64,000 nt of DNA from Pseudogemmobacter lacusdianii (lineage in GTDB: Bacteria > Pseudomonadota > Alphaproteobacteria > Rhodobacterales > Rhodobacteraceae). Made by a program: the position numbers and the translations under genes. The DNA is taken from assembly GCF_030848395.1 (NCBI RefSeq), contig NZ_JAVDBT010000001.1:248001-312000 (forward strand), in the 5' to 3' direction. Shown here piece by piece: positions 1-8,119 of the stretch (the stretch's first letter is position 1; every line of letters starts with the position of its first letter). Below the pieces are notes generated by a model. The model saw nothing but the letters and a program-made list of their open reading frames with translations, had not been told where the DNA came from and did no database searches.

Positions 1-17
1 AGCGGGGCAGGCTGCGC

Positions 18-527
18 TTAGGCGGCGCGGCTGGTCAGAACTTCGTCGACTTTCTTCTGCGCCGCCGGAGCTTCCAGCCCTGCGACAGCCGCGACTTCGC
101 GGGTCAGACGCTCCAAAGCCGCCTCATAAAGCTGGCGCTCGGAGTAAGATTGCTCGCGCTGATCATCGGTGCGGTGCAGGTCGCGGACGACCTCGGCAAT
201 CGCCATCAGATCACCGGAGTTGATCTTTTGCTCATATTCCTGCGCGCGGCGCGACCACATCAGGCGCTTGACCTTGGCCTTGCCCTTCAGCGTGTCCAAT
301 GCTTTCGACACCACATCCGGCGCCGAAAGAGCGCGCATGCCGATCTCGGTGGCCTTATGGGTCGGCACCCGCAGGGTCATCTTGTCTTTTTCGAAATGGA
401 TCACGAACAGCTCAAGCCGGAAACCGGCGATTTCCTGCTCTTCGATCGAGACGATCTTGCCCACGCCATGCGCGGGGTAGACAACGAACTCGTTGGGACG
501 AAACTCGGGCTTCTTCGACTTGGTCAT
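18..527 (-). CDS. carD: CarD/CdnL family RNA polymerase-binding transcriptional regulator
   Basis: 169 residues, the usual length for a CdnL-type CarD. Residues about 10-65 form the Tudor-like RNA polymerase interaction domain (FVVYPAHGVGKI at its start). The C-terminal part is helical and carries the conserved tryptophan in LMWSRRAQEY, which in the family wedges into promoter DNA to stabilise the open complex at rRNA and housekeeping promoters. It lies downstream of fdxA, the S4 protein and the SUV3-like helicase on the same strand, but a good promoter sits about 155 bp upstream, so it can be transcribed alone. The start is the ATG at 527 with an AGGA about 10 bases upstream. Family assignment is secure; specific target promoters are not visible. 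Confidence 0.93.
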   Translation of the reverse strand: MTKSKKPEFRPNEFVVYPAHGVGKIVSIEEQEIAGFRLELFVIHFEKDKMTLRVPTHKATEIGMRALSAPDVVSKALDTLKGKAKVKRLMWSRRAQEYEQKINSGDLMAIAEVVRDLHRTDDQREQSYSERQLYEAALERLTREVAAVAGLEAPAAQKKVDEVLTSRAA

Positions 528-680
528 TCAGTCATATCCTCGGGTAGGGACTTCATCGCAACAATCGTCGCCCTTCCGAAAGGAGGCCTTTCGGTCAGAC
601 GGTGGCTTTGTCACGAATTTGCCTGTCTCAGGCGAGCAGCACTGAGGCAGGGCGAAGTCTCCATGGGTGTCGATGAAAGC

Positions 681-709
681 TATATAACACAGAATCACCC
701 CGATTCCAA
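681..709 (-). promoter_or_regulatory. Predicted sigma-70 promoter of carD
   Basis: On the minus strand TTGGAA (plus 704-709) is followed after exactly 17 bases by TATATA (plus 681-686). This is close to the housekeeping consensus. Predicted transcription would start near 674, giving a leader of roughly 145 bases before carD. The rest of 528-850 shows no gene. Confidence 0.55.
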
Positions 710-813
710 CTGCGACGCAGCAGGGGGCGAAGCGGGCTTATGTCGCATAGAGTTGGAGAATTCGTAAACGCCTTGGCAGCGTGATCCAAGGCGTCAGCGG
801 CATCATCAAAATG

Positions 814-834
814 CGCCCCGCCGAAAGCGAGGGG
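814..834 (-). terminator. Possible terminator after fdxA
   Basis: GCCCC and GGGGC arms enclose a short loop just downstream of the fdxA stop. On the minus strand it is followed by a weak T-rich stretch (GCATTTTG). The hairpin is small, so the call is tentative. Confidence 0.35.
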
Positions 835-850
835 CCGCGAAAAGTCTTGC

Positions 851-1189
851 TTAGTCGCCAGCGCCGGGGGCTTCGGAGAAGTATTTCTCCAACTTGCCCT
901 TTTCGCCATCACGCTCTTCATACCCGGGCATCGGGTCTTTCTTTTGCGTGATCACCGGCCAAAGCTCGGCATATTTGCGGTTGAACTCGACCCAGACTTC
1001 CATATCCGGCTCGGTGTCGGGACGGATCGCATCGGCCGGGCATTCGGGCTCACAGACGCCGCAATCGATGCATTCGTCCGGATGGATCACAAGCGTGTTC
1101 TCACCCTCGTAAAAACAGTCGACCGGGCAAACCTCAACACAGTCGGTGTATTTGCAGGCGATACAATTGTCGATGACGACATAGGTCAT
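851..1189 (-). CDS. fdxA: 7Fe ferredoxin FdxA
   Basis: 112 residues, full length for the seven-iron ferredoxin family. The first cluster site has Cys9, Cys17 and Cys21-Pro; the second is a classic C40-x2-C43-x2-C46-x3-C50-Pro, consistent with one 3Fe-4S and one 4Fe-4S cluster. The C-terminal half is the acidic extension typical of alphaproteobacterial FdxA. It is a cytoplasmic electron carrier; the physiological partner is not shown by context. The order helicase, S4 protein, fdxA, carD is common in Rhodobacterales. Starts at the ATG at 1189. Confidence 0.93.
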   Translation of the reverse strand: MTYVVIDNCIACKYTDCVEVCPVDCFYEGENTLVIHPDECIDCGVCEPECPADAIRPDTEPDMEVWVEFNRKYAELWPVITQKKDPMPGYEERDGEKGKLEKYFSEAPGAGD

Positions 1190-1263
1190 GGTGGGTTCCG
1201 AAGCGCTGGTTCCGACAAGGGCGGATGGCGAAGATCAGCGTCTGACTAGTCCAGCGGGCCGGA

Positions 1264-1563
1264 TCAATCAAGCCGATGCGGTGTCGCAGCGGGCGGATCA
1301 AGGTCAATAAAGAGCGTCATTGCCTCAGATGCTGGGCCGCGGCGGACGCCTGTTCCGGTTATGCGGATGAGACGGATATTTTTTCCCTGAGGAAAGGTCA
1401 GCGTGTCACCGGGGCCAACCTCGCGTGAGGCGCGGTGGATCGGCTGGCCATTGACGCGCAGGTGACCGGATTCGATGAGTTCGGCGGCCAGGCCGCGGGT
1501 TTTGAAAAACCGCGCTTGCCAGAGCCATTTGTCGATGCGCAGGCGGGGCGCTTGGGCGGGCAT
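1264..1563 (-). CDS. S4-domain RNA-binding protein (Hsp15-like)
   Basis: The S4 fold begins at once with RLRIDKWLWQARFFKTR and continues through the ESGHLRVNG motif, as in Hsp15 (HslR), which binds stalled 50S subunits carrying nascent chains. Using the inner ATG at 1563 gives 99 residues. A TTG at 1638 would add 25 residues of low-complexity sequence ahead of the domain and would start 4 bases from the upstream helicase stop, so it cannot be excluded. The close spacing to the helicase gene implies co-transcription. Function in ribosome rescue is inferred from the family only. Confidence 0.85.
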   Translation of the reverse strand: MPAQAPRLRIDKWLWQARFFKTRGLAAELIESGHLRVNGQPIHRASREVGPGDTLTFPQGKNIRLIRITGTGVRRGPASEAMTLFIDLDPPAATPHRLD

Positions 1564-1641
1564 TGCCCCGGGAGAGTCGCGCAGGGCCGGAGAGGGGAGG
1601 GGCTTTGCGCCCGTCACCCTGTTTCCCGGCCCTGCCAAGGA

Positions 1642-4600
1642 TTAGACCTTGCCCTTCAGCGCCAAGAGAGCGGCGAAGGGATTGTCGGGATCGATCGGCT
1701 TTTCAGCGCGCGGCGGACGGGCCTCGAACTTGCGCTCGCGGTCGCCACCTTTATCGAAGTCGCGCTTGCCGCCTTTGCCAGCGGGCTTGCCACCCTTGCC
1801 AAAGTCGCGGCGCTCGCCTTGCGGACGGTCACCCTGCGGGCGCTCGCCTTGCGGACGGTCACCCTGCGGGCGATCGCCTTTGGGACGGTCGCCACGGGGG
1901 CGATCGCCGCGCGGGCGGTCACCCTGCGGACGCTCGCCTTGGGGCTTGTCGCCTTGGGCTTGCTCACCTTGCGGGCGGCCACGGCGGGGCTGGCCCTCAC
2001 GGGGGGCGCGCTCAGGGCGCTGGAAGCGCGGCTTCGGCGCCCAGGTGAAGGAGTAATAGGTCTCCATCTCGACCGGAGCTGCGGCTTCGCCCTCGGCAGC
2101 TTCGCCTTCAGCGGCAGCTTCCGGAGCAGGCGCCTCTTCAGGAACCGGGGCCAGCAGCGACACGCCTTCGGGGATCGGCTGACCGGCAGCGGCAGCCGCC
2201 TCAATCGCCTCTTCGATCACGGCTTGCGGCACCACGGCTTCGGCAGCTTTGGCCTTGGCGCGCTCGGCCTTCTCGCCCTTATAGCCCAAGCCGCCCATCA
2301 GATCGGCGAATTGGTCCAAGGTCATGCCGGTGATCGACAGCATATCCGGCGTGGCTTCAAAGCCCGCGCGGCTGTCTTTTTGGCGCAGGATATCGGCCAG
2401 ACGTTCCAGCATATCGATACGGATCGCCCGCACGCCTGCCGGGTGATAGCCCGAGAGCGTATAGTGGCGCTTCGGCACTTCAGCGATATTCGGAATGGTC
2501 ACGAGGCCCGGAGGCGGGCTTTCGGGGAATTCCGACAGGTCATTCCACAAAGACCACAGCACCAGCCGCAGCCGGGTGGGGGCGGGCTTCAAAAGTGCGG
2601 GCAGGAAGACGGTATATTGACCAAAGCGCACGCCATGCTTGCGCAAGCTCGCACGGGATTCTTGATCCAGCTCTTTGACCTCTTGCGCGACGTCTTCGCG
2701 CGGCAGAACGCCAAGCGCTTCGGTCAGGCGGAAGGCGAAGCCACGGGCCAAGCCCTGCAAGGTCTCATCCCGGCCCAAAGCCATCAGCGGCTCGTATTGC
2801 GCGGCGACTTTGCGGTCGATGAAATGCTGCAAGCGACGGCGGACCTTCTCGACCACCTCTTCGCCAGCCTCTTCATCGACGAAGGGCTCAACCGCCGGCT
2901 TCAAAGGATCACTGCCTTTGACCAGCTTGCCCACCGCCGAGTTGCCCCACATCAGGCCACCTTGCTCGGTGAAGTCCATCTCGGTGTCGGGCGCATTGTA
3001 GAACCGATCTGCGCGGAGGGAGAACTCTGGCCGCAGCGCCGTCATGGCAGCTTGGCGCAGGGTCTTTGCCTCATCGGCCGAACCAGTCGCATCTTGCTGG
3101 AAGCGGAACCCTTCCAACTTCCCGACGAATTGCCCCTCGACGGTGACTTCGCCGCGGTTTTCGCCTTTGTCACTGACCTCGGCCACGAGATCCTCCTTCT
3201 GCTTCAACCGCCGCAATAACAATGATGTGCGGCGGTCGACAAATCGTTGAGTCAGAGCCGCATGAAGCGCATCTGACAGGCGGTCTTCTACAGCGCGGGT
3301 CTCTTCGCGCCAATGGGATTCGTCATCGACCCAGTTCTTGCGCTGGGTGACATAGGTCCAAGTACGAATATGGGCCAATCTGCGCGACAAAACATCGATG
3401 TCGCCGGTGGTTTTGTCGATCCGCTCCACCGCTTTCGCCATCCAGTCGGTGGGGATTCGCCCACCGCCCAAGCCGCGCCCGCAGAGGAATTCGAAAATCC
3501 GGGTCAGGAGCGTGATGTGATCAGAATCCGAGCCGTTGCGGAAATCGGGGATCCGGCACACATCCCAGAGAAGCCGCACGCGTTTGGCATCGGTCAGCCG
3601 GTCGCGGACCTCGGGCAAGGCCGAAAGCGCCTTCAGCGCCAAAACGTCATCAGCGTCCCGCGCGCGCGACAGCCAATCGTTCGAGGTCGGTGCCTCAAGG
3701 CTGCGGATCAGCCGCTCGGCCGAGCCGAATTCGAGATCCGAATTGCGCCACATCAGCTTTTTCACCGGCGAGAAGCGGTGGCTCTCAATCGCATCGACCA
3801 GATCTTCATCGAAGGGGCGGGCCTCGCCGGTGACGCCAAAGGTGCCATCCTCGGTGTGCCGCCCGGCGCGCCCGGCGATCTGGGCAATCTCTTGCGGCGT
3901 GAGGTCACGCATCCTTTGCCCGTCAAATTTGCGGGTCGAGGAAAAAGCGACATGTTTGATATCAAGGTTTAGCCCCATGCCGATGGCATCGGTGGCAACA
4001 AGGTAATCAACCTCGCCATTTTGATAGAGCGCCACTTGCGCATTGCGGGTGCGGGGCGAAAGCGCCCCCATCACCACCGCACAGCCGCCCTTCTGCCGTC
4101 GGATCAACTCGGCAATCGCATAGACGTTCTCGACCGAGAAGCCGACGATGGCCGAGCGCGGCGGCATCCGGCTGATCTTCTTCGACCCGGCATAGCTGAG
4201 CGTCGAGAAGCGGTCGCGTTTGACATAGATATGCTGATGCACCAGCCCCGAGATCGCGCCGCGCATCGTATCGGCGCCAAGGAACAAGGTCTCGACCAGC
4301 CCGCGCGCATGCAAAAGCCGGTCGGTGAAGATATGGCCGCGGTCCGGGTCGGCGCAAAGCTGGATTTCATCGACGCAGACAAAATCCGCGCCAATCTCTT
4401 GCGGCATCGCCTCGGTGGTGCAGATCCAATATTGCGTGCGCGGTGGGATGATCCGCTCTTCGCCGGTGACCAAAGCCACCGTCGAGGGGCCGATCTTCGC
4501 CACCACCCGGTCATAGACCTCACGCGCCAAAAGACGCAATGGCAGCCCCATAACGCCGGTGCGATGGGTCAGCATGCGTTCGATCGCGTGATGAGTCTTG

Positions 4601-4650
4601 CCGGTGTTCGTCGGCCCAAGGACCGCCGTCACCCGCCCCGTGGATAGCAT
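1642..4650 (-). CDS. SUV3-like DEAD/DEAH-type RNA helicase with repetitive basic tail
   Basis: 1002 residues. Walker A is GPTNTGKT at 12-19, the motif II box is DEIQ near 93 and motif VI is QIAGRAGR near 257. These are the hallmarks of the mitochondrial SUV3/alphaproteobacterial helicase family, whose eukaryotic members work with an RNA-degrading exonuclease. The central part (about 300-800) is family-typical. From about 895 to 950 there is a run of near-repeats of the form GDRPQGERP, rich in Arg, Gly and Gln, followed by a Lys/Gly tail. Such tails usually bind RNA. It starts at the ATG at 4650 and lies 5 bases after the upstream TPR gene, so the two are probably one unit. Confidence 0.88.
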   Translation of the reverse strand: MLSTGRVTAVLGPTNTGKTHHAIERMLTHRTGVMGLPLRLLAREVYDRVVAKIGPSTVALVTGEERIIPPRTQYWICTTEAMPQEIGADFVCVDEIQLCADPDRGHIFTDRLLHARGLVETLFLGADTMRGAISGLVHQHIYVKRDRFSTLSYAGSKKISRMPPRSAIVGFSVENVYAIAELIRRQKGGCAVVMGALSPRTRNAQVALYQNGEVDYLVATDAIGMGLNLDIKHVAFSSTRKFDGQRMRDLTPQEIAQIAGRAGRHTEDGTFGVTGEARPFDEDLVDAIESHRFSPVKKLMWRNSDLEFGSAERLIRSLEAPTSNDWLSRARDADDVLALKALSALPEVRDRLTDAKRVRLLWDVCRIPDFRNGSDSDHITLLTRIFEFLCGRGLGGGRIPTDWMAKAVERIDKTTGDIDVLSRRLAHIRTWTYVTQRKNWVDDESHWREETRAVEDRLSDALHAALTQRFVDRRTSLLLRRLKQKEDLVAEVSDKGENRGEVTVEGQFVGKLEGFRFQQDATGSADEAKTLRQAAMTALRPEFSLRADRFYNAPDTEMDFTEQGGLMWGNSAVGKLVKGSDPLKPAVEPFVDEEAGEEVVEKVRRRLQHFIDRKVAAQYEPLMALGRDETLQGLARGFAFRLTEALGVLPREDVAQEVKELDQESRASLRKHGVRFGQYTVFLPALLKPAPTRLRLVLWSLWNDLSEFPESPPPGLVTIPNIAEVPKRHYTLSGYHPAGVRAIRIDMLERLADILRQKDSRAGFEATPDMLSITGMTLDQFADLMGGLGYKGEKAERAKAKAAEAVVPQAVIEEAIEAAAAAGQPIPEGVSLLAPVPEEAPAPEAAAEGEAAEGEAAAPVEMETYYSFTWAPKPRFQRPERAPREGQPRRGRPQGEQAQGDKPQGERPQGDRPRGDRPRGDRPKGDRPQGDRPQGERPQGDRPQGERRDFGKGGKPAGKGGKRDFDKGGDRERKFEARPPRAEKPIDPDNPFAALLALKGKV
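1800..1965 (-). repeat. In-frame tandem repeats encoding (GDRP-xG-ERP)n tail
   Basis: The plus strand shows repeated units around CGCTCGCCTTGCGGACGGTC and CACCCTGCGGGCG, with 15- and 30-base periodicity, inside the helicase gene. They encode alternating GDRP, GERP, RGD and PQG blocks. Copy number is likely to vary between strains through slippage. Confidence 0.8.
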
Positions 4651-4655
4651 GGGAA

Positions 4656-5288
4656 TTACAGCTCCTGCCCCTCAAGGCCCTTAGACAGCCTGTCGATGGC
4701 GTCGTTTACGTCCGTCAGCCAGGGATGTATAGCCTGCACCGCGCGATACGCCTCTAGCGCCTTTTGCGGCTTTTCGCTTTCTTCCAAAAGCATGCCAAGC
4801 GCGACCAAAGCATCAAAATTGCGCGGGTCGTTTTGCAGCACTTGGCCAAGATCCGCCAAAGCCGGGCCAATCTCACCGGCGGTATAATAGGCCGAGGCGC
4901 GGGCGGTATAGGCTTCGGTAAAATCGGGCGCATGATCGATCAGCGCGGTGAGATGCTCAATCGCGGCTTGGGTCTCGCCCACTGCCAAAGCGTCGGCCCC
5001 GCGCTGCAACAGAAGGTCCATCGCCGGAGAGCCGGATTTTGACCATTCAATACGGATCTCAGCCTCGATCCGGCCTGCCTCACCCGCATCGGGTGCCACG
5101 GCGAGACGGCGGTAAAGATCGTCAAGTTTTGCCTGGCCTTGCAGCACCGGGCCAGGGTTTTCGGCCTTTTCGACAGGCGTCGACGAATCTGGAGCGGCAA
5201 GCTCTTGCGCCCTCCCAGAGGGGGCGGCAATAAAGAGCGACACAAGTGCCGCAACGATACAATTGTCTAACCTAAAGGGGACTTTCAT
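4656..5288 (-). CDS. Periplasmic tetratricopeptide-repeat protein
   Basis: 210 residues. Residues 1-27 look like a Sec signal peptide ending near GRAQ. The rest is helical, with TPR-like consensus positions in about four units (for example AYTARASAYYTAGEIGPALA and FDALVALGMLLEESEKPQKA). TPRs mediate protein-protein contacts; no partner is evident. The gene is 5 bases upstream of the helicase gene. Start is the ATG at 5288. Specific role unknown. Confidence 0.8.
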   Translation of the reverse strand: MKVPFRLDNCIVAALVSLFIAAPSGRAQELAAPDSSTPVEKAENPGPVLQGQAKLDDLYRRLAVAPDAGEAGRIEAEIRIEWSKSGSPAMDLLLQRGADALAVGETQAAIEHLTALIDHAPDFTEAYTARASAYYTAGEIGPALADLGQVLQNDPRNFDALVALGMLLEESEKPQKALEAYRAVQAIHPWLTDVNDAIDRLSKGLEGQEL

Positions 5289-5356
5289 ATGTTGATGGTA
5301 GCCGAATGGCAGGGGATTGCCAGAGGCAGCAGGGTCACGAAAGGGAGACTTTAGGG

Positions 5357-5644
5357 ATGAGCGCAGTGATTGATGCGGCTGTTGAGCAGCTGTCGGCCAA
5401 AGTTGGCACCCGGTTTGATGCCGTGGCCAAGTTTATCGTGAAGGGCGAAGGCGCCATCATGATGGACAGCACCGGCGTGCGCGCGGGCGATGAAGAGGCC
5501 GATGTGACGCTGACCGCCAGCGCCGAGGTGTTCAAAGCGATCCTCGATGGCGAGATGAACCCGACCATGGCCTTCATGACCGGCAAGCTTACGGTCGATG
5601 GCTCGATGGGTCTTGCGATGAAACTGGGCTCTGTTCTGTCGTGA
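5357..5644 (+). CDS. SCP2 sterol-binding domain protein
   Basis: 95 residues from the ATG at 5357, chosen because it follows an AAGGGAG site at 5341-5347 and because the domain starts with the next residues; an upstream start at 5306 would add 17 residues of unrelated sequence. The pattern ITLTASAEVF-like (VTLTASAEVFKAILDGE) and the MTGKLTVDG motif are typical of the SCP2 lipid-carrier fold, which has a hydrophobic tunnel for acyl chains. The stop overlaps the start of the following hydrolase (GTGA), so the pair is translationally coupled and may act on the same lipid. Confidence 0.87.
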   Translation: MSAVIDAAVEQLSAKVGTRFDAVAKFIVKGEGAIMMDSTGVRAGDEEADVTLTASAEVFKAILDGEMNPTMAFMTGKLTVDGSMGLAMKLGSVLS

Positions 5645-6591
5645 GCCTAAACGCCGCGCTGCAGCCAGCCCCTTTTGATCTTGCGCGGGCCGATGGTCCG
5701 ACCGAGGGACACGCGGTCTGGCTGTGGACGGCGGATGGCGTGCGGATCCGCGCCGCCGTTTGGGCCGGGGGCAAAAAGGGCACCGTGGTGCTCTTGCCCG
5801 GCCGCACCGAATATGTCGAAAAATACGGCCGTGCGGCAGCGGATTTGCTGGCGCGCGGCTATAGTGTTGTCAGCCTTGATTGGCGGGGCCAAGGGCTGGC
5901 GGCTCGTGCTTTGGCCGATCCGATGAAAGGGCATGTCGTTGATTTCGATGAATATCAACGCGATTTGGATGCTTTGCTGGGCTTGGTCGCAAAGGAAGGC
6001 CTGCCGCAGCCTTTGATGCTTCTTAGTCATTCGATGGGCGGCTGCATCGCCTTGCGCGCGCTTCACCGCGATCTGGGTTTTAAGGCGTCGGTCTTCTCGG
6101 CTCCGATGTGGGGGATTGTGATCCCTTGGTACAAAAGGCTTACCGCGCGGCTGTTGGTCCGTTATGCCGATGAGCTGCGGATGACCGAACGGTTTGTGCC
6201 CAGCACCAGCCGCAAATCCAATGTGTTGGACGTGGCTTTCACAGGCAACCCGCTGACGAATGACGCGCAGATGTGGGACTATATGGTCGCGCAGCTGCGG
6301 GAAGAGCCGAAGCTTGGGCTTGGCGGCCCTTCGGTCGCTTGGCTGCGGGCGGCTTTGCGTGAATGCGCAGCACTGATGTCGATGCCAGCACCGAATGTTC
6401 CCGCTCTGACCTGCGTCGGCGCGCGCGAGCGGGTGGTGAAGCCGATGCCGATCTATCAGCGGATGGACGACTGGCCGAAGGGCGAGCTGGAGGTCTACCC
6501 CAGTGCCCTGCACGAGATCATGATGGAGGGGCCAGAGCTGCGCAAAGCCTTCTTCGACAGCGCGGTCTCGCTTTTCGACAAACATCGCTAA
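5641..6591 (+). CDS. Alpha/beta hydrolase, lysophospholipase/monoacylglycerol lipase-like
   Basis: 316 residues, GTG start overlapping the SCP2 stop. The nucleophile elbow is HSMGG (serine near residue 131) and the C-terminal histidine is probably that in ALHEIMME. LDWRGQG marks the strand before the oxyanion region. The fold and length match PldB-type lysophospholipases. No signal peptide is visible, so it is cytoplasmic or peripheral. The coupled SCP2 protein suggests lipid delivery to or from the enzyme; substrate is not determinable. Confidence 0.82.
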   Translation: MSLNAALQPAPFDLARADGPTEGHAVWLWTADGVRIRAAVWAGGKKGTVVLLPGRTEYVEKYGRAAADLLARGYSVVSLDWRGQGLAARALADPMKGHVVDFDEYQRDLDALLGLVAKEGLPQPLMLLSHSMGGCIALRALHRDLGFKASVFSAPMWGIVIPWYKRLTARLLVRYADELRMTERFVPSTSRKSNVLDVAFTGNPLTNDAQMWDYMVAQLREEPKLGLGGPSVAWLRAALRECAALMSMPAPNVPALTCVGARERVVKPMPIYQRMDDWPKGELEVYPSALHEIMMEGPELRKAFFDSAVSLFDKHR

Positions 6592-6596
6592 GACAA

Positions 6597-6622
6597 AAAC
6601 GGCGGGGATAGCCCCGCCGTTC
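6597..6622. terminator. Bidirectional terminator between hydrolase and META-domain gene
   Basis: A perfect 9-bp stem (ACGGCGGGG 6599-6607, CCCCGCCGT 6612-6620) with an ATAG loop lies between convergent genes. The minus-strand side is followed by five T residues, so it serves the META gene best. Confidence 0.75.
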
Positions 6623-6649
6623 TCTCATCTCAATTCGCCCCTGCTGGCC

Positions 6650-7099
6650 TTATTTGCCGCAAGTGATGCAAGTGCTGTCCGAGACCTCGCGGCTGTATTC
6701 CAGCACGGTATCTTGCGGCCCCATCAGCACCAGATGCCCCTCAACCATGCCAATCTGCGTCATGGGTTCCAGCGTTTTGAAATAGACGCCCTCTTCGTCA
6801 AGCTTCGGGCAGGCCATCATCGTGGCGGCCACGCCCGAGAAGGTCACCCGGTCGGCCTCGGTTGTATAGGTGCCGAAGTAGCGGTTGCATGGCGCTTTGC
6901 CGTTGAAGGCGGCCTCAGCCTTGCCCGTCTCGGGTGCTTCAAAGTTGAGCGTCACGCCGGGATTGGCAGGCAGACCGTTGATCCCCACCAGATGCCATTC
7001 CCCAATCAGATTGTTGGGGGTTTGGGCGAAGGTGGGCACTGCGGCCAAGCCAAGGGCCGCAGTGAGGGCAGCGATTTTAGCAAAGGACAGGCGGGTCAT
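6650..7099 (-). CDS. META-domain (HslJ-like) secreted protein
   Basis: 149 residues from the ATG at 7099, which has AAGGAT about 6 bases upstream; an ATG at 7114 would put five polar residues before the signal peptide. Residues 1-25 are a signal peptide (cleavage near TFAQ). The remaining sequence has the META pattern: WHLVGING early, then PCNRYFGTY with a single conserved cysteine, GVAATMMACP, and a C-terminal strand. It ends with CITCGK. E. coli HslJ is an outer-membrane-associated heat-inducible protein; function here is unknown. Confidence 0.82.
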   Translation of the reverse strand: MTRLSFAKIAALTAALGLAAVPTFAQTPNNLIGEWHLVGINGLPANPGVTLNFEAPETGKAEAAFNGKAPCNRYFGTYTTEADRVTFSGVAATMMACPKLDEEGVYFKTLEPMTQIGMVEGHLVLMGPQDTVLEYSREVSDSTCITCGK

Positions 7100-7137
7100 T
7101 TCAGATCCTTCCAATTACATCCTAAGCTTATAACGCA

Positions 7138-7617
7138 TCAGAAGGCCGAAGGTTTGGCCTCTCTTGCCATATGATCGAGTACCGCGTTGACAAACTTGGA
7201 TTCTTTTCCTTCCGGGAAGAAGGCTTTCGCGACGTCAACATATTCATTGATCGCCACTTTCGGCGGCGTATCCATCTGGGTGATCTCGGCCCCAGCGGCA
7301 CGGAACAAAGCCCGCAGCACCGGATCGATCCGGTCGATCGGCCATTTTGCCACCAGACCACGGTCGGTCAGCTGGTCGATCGCGGCCTGCCAGTTCACCG
7401 CATGATCGATGATCGCGCGGAAATGCTCCGAGTTGCCCTCGGTCATCTCTTCGCCGTCATAGATCGCACCGAAACGGTGGTTCTCAAACTCGATGCAGAT
7501 CTCACGGATCGATTGACCCGTGGTTTCCATCTGGAATAAGGCCTGCACCGCATATAGCCGCGCGGCCGATTTCATCTGGCGCTTGGTGGGCGGGGTGAAA
7601 GAGGTCTCGTCGCTCAT
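7138..7617 (-). CDS. nusB: Transcription antitermination factor NusB
   Basis: 159 residues, all-helical, starting its family region at RRQMKSAARLYAVQALFQME-like sequence (KSAARLYAVQALFQME). The C-terminal helices PPKVAINEYVDVAKAFF and KFVNAVLDHMA are diagnostic. NusB binds boxA RNA with NusE (S10) and prevents premature termination in rRNA operons. Its ATG overlaps the ribH stop by 4 bases, the usual ribB-ribH-nusB arrangement in alphaproteobacteria. Confidence 0.96.
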   Translation of the reverse strand: MSDETSFTPPTKRQMKSAARLYAVQALFQMETTGQSIREICIEFENHRFGAIYDGEEMTEGNSEHFRAIIDHAVNWQAAIDQLTDRGLVAKWPIDRIDPVLRALFRAAGAEITQMDTPPKVAINEYVDVAKAFFPEGKESKFVNAVLDHMAREAKPSAF

Positions 7618-8114
7618 GCCCGGAACCCGATCCCGCTTGCCGCGCCAGCCCAGCCACGCGCCAAGGCGATCAGATGCAAGGCCGCTGCCGCAGCACCGCC
7701 GCCCTTGTTCTGGCCATTGGCATCGGCGCGCACGATGGCTTGGTCGATGTTCTCAACCGTTAAGATGCCGTTGCCGATGCAAGCGCCTTGCAGGCCGAGA
7801 AGCGTGATCCCGCGCGAGCTGTCGTTGCAAACGGTCTCGTAATGCGTGGTCTCGCCCCGCACGACGCAACCCAGCGCGACATAGCCGTCATATTTGGCCA
7901 TACGCTCGGCCAAAGCGATCGCGGTCGGCACTTCCAAAGCGCCGGGCACTTCGATGACGTCGACGGTGGCGCCTGCAGCCTCGGCCACGGCTTTGGCGCC
8001 GGTGACCAGATTATCGGCAATCTCTTTGTAATAGGGAGAGACGACGATCAAAAGTTTGACCGGCTTATCAAAGCTCGGCAGCGGCAGGGTGTGATGGGTG
8101 ATCGAGGATGCCAT
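7614..8114 (-). CDS. ribH: 6,7-dimethyl-8-ribityllumazine synthase
   Basis: 166 residues from the ATG at 8114, 5 bases after ribB; an upstream ATG at 8162 would overlap ribB. Motifs are IEVPGALEVPTAI and GCVVRGETTHYETVCNDSSRGI, which form the substrate pocket in lumazine synthase. The enzyme condenses 3,4-dihydroxy-2-butanone 4-phosphate (made by the neighbouring RibB) with aminoribitylaminouracil, the penultimate riboflavin step. Coupled to nusB downstream. Confidence 0.96.
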   Translation of the reverse strand: MASSITHHTLPLPSFDKPVKLLIVVSPYYKEIADNLVTGAKAVAEAAGATVDVIEVPGALEVPTAIALAERMAKYDGYVALGCVVRGETTHYETVCNDSSRGITLLGLQGACIGNGILTVENIDQAIVRADANGQNKGGGAAAAALHLIALARGWAGAASGIGFRA

Positions 8115-8119
8115 AGGGA

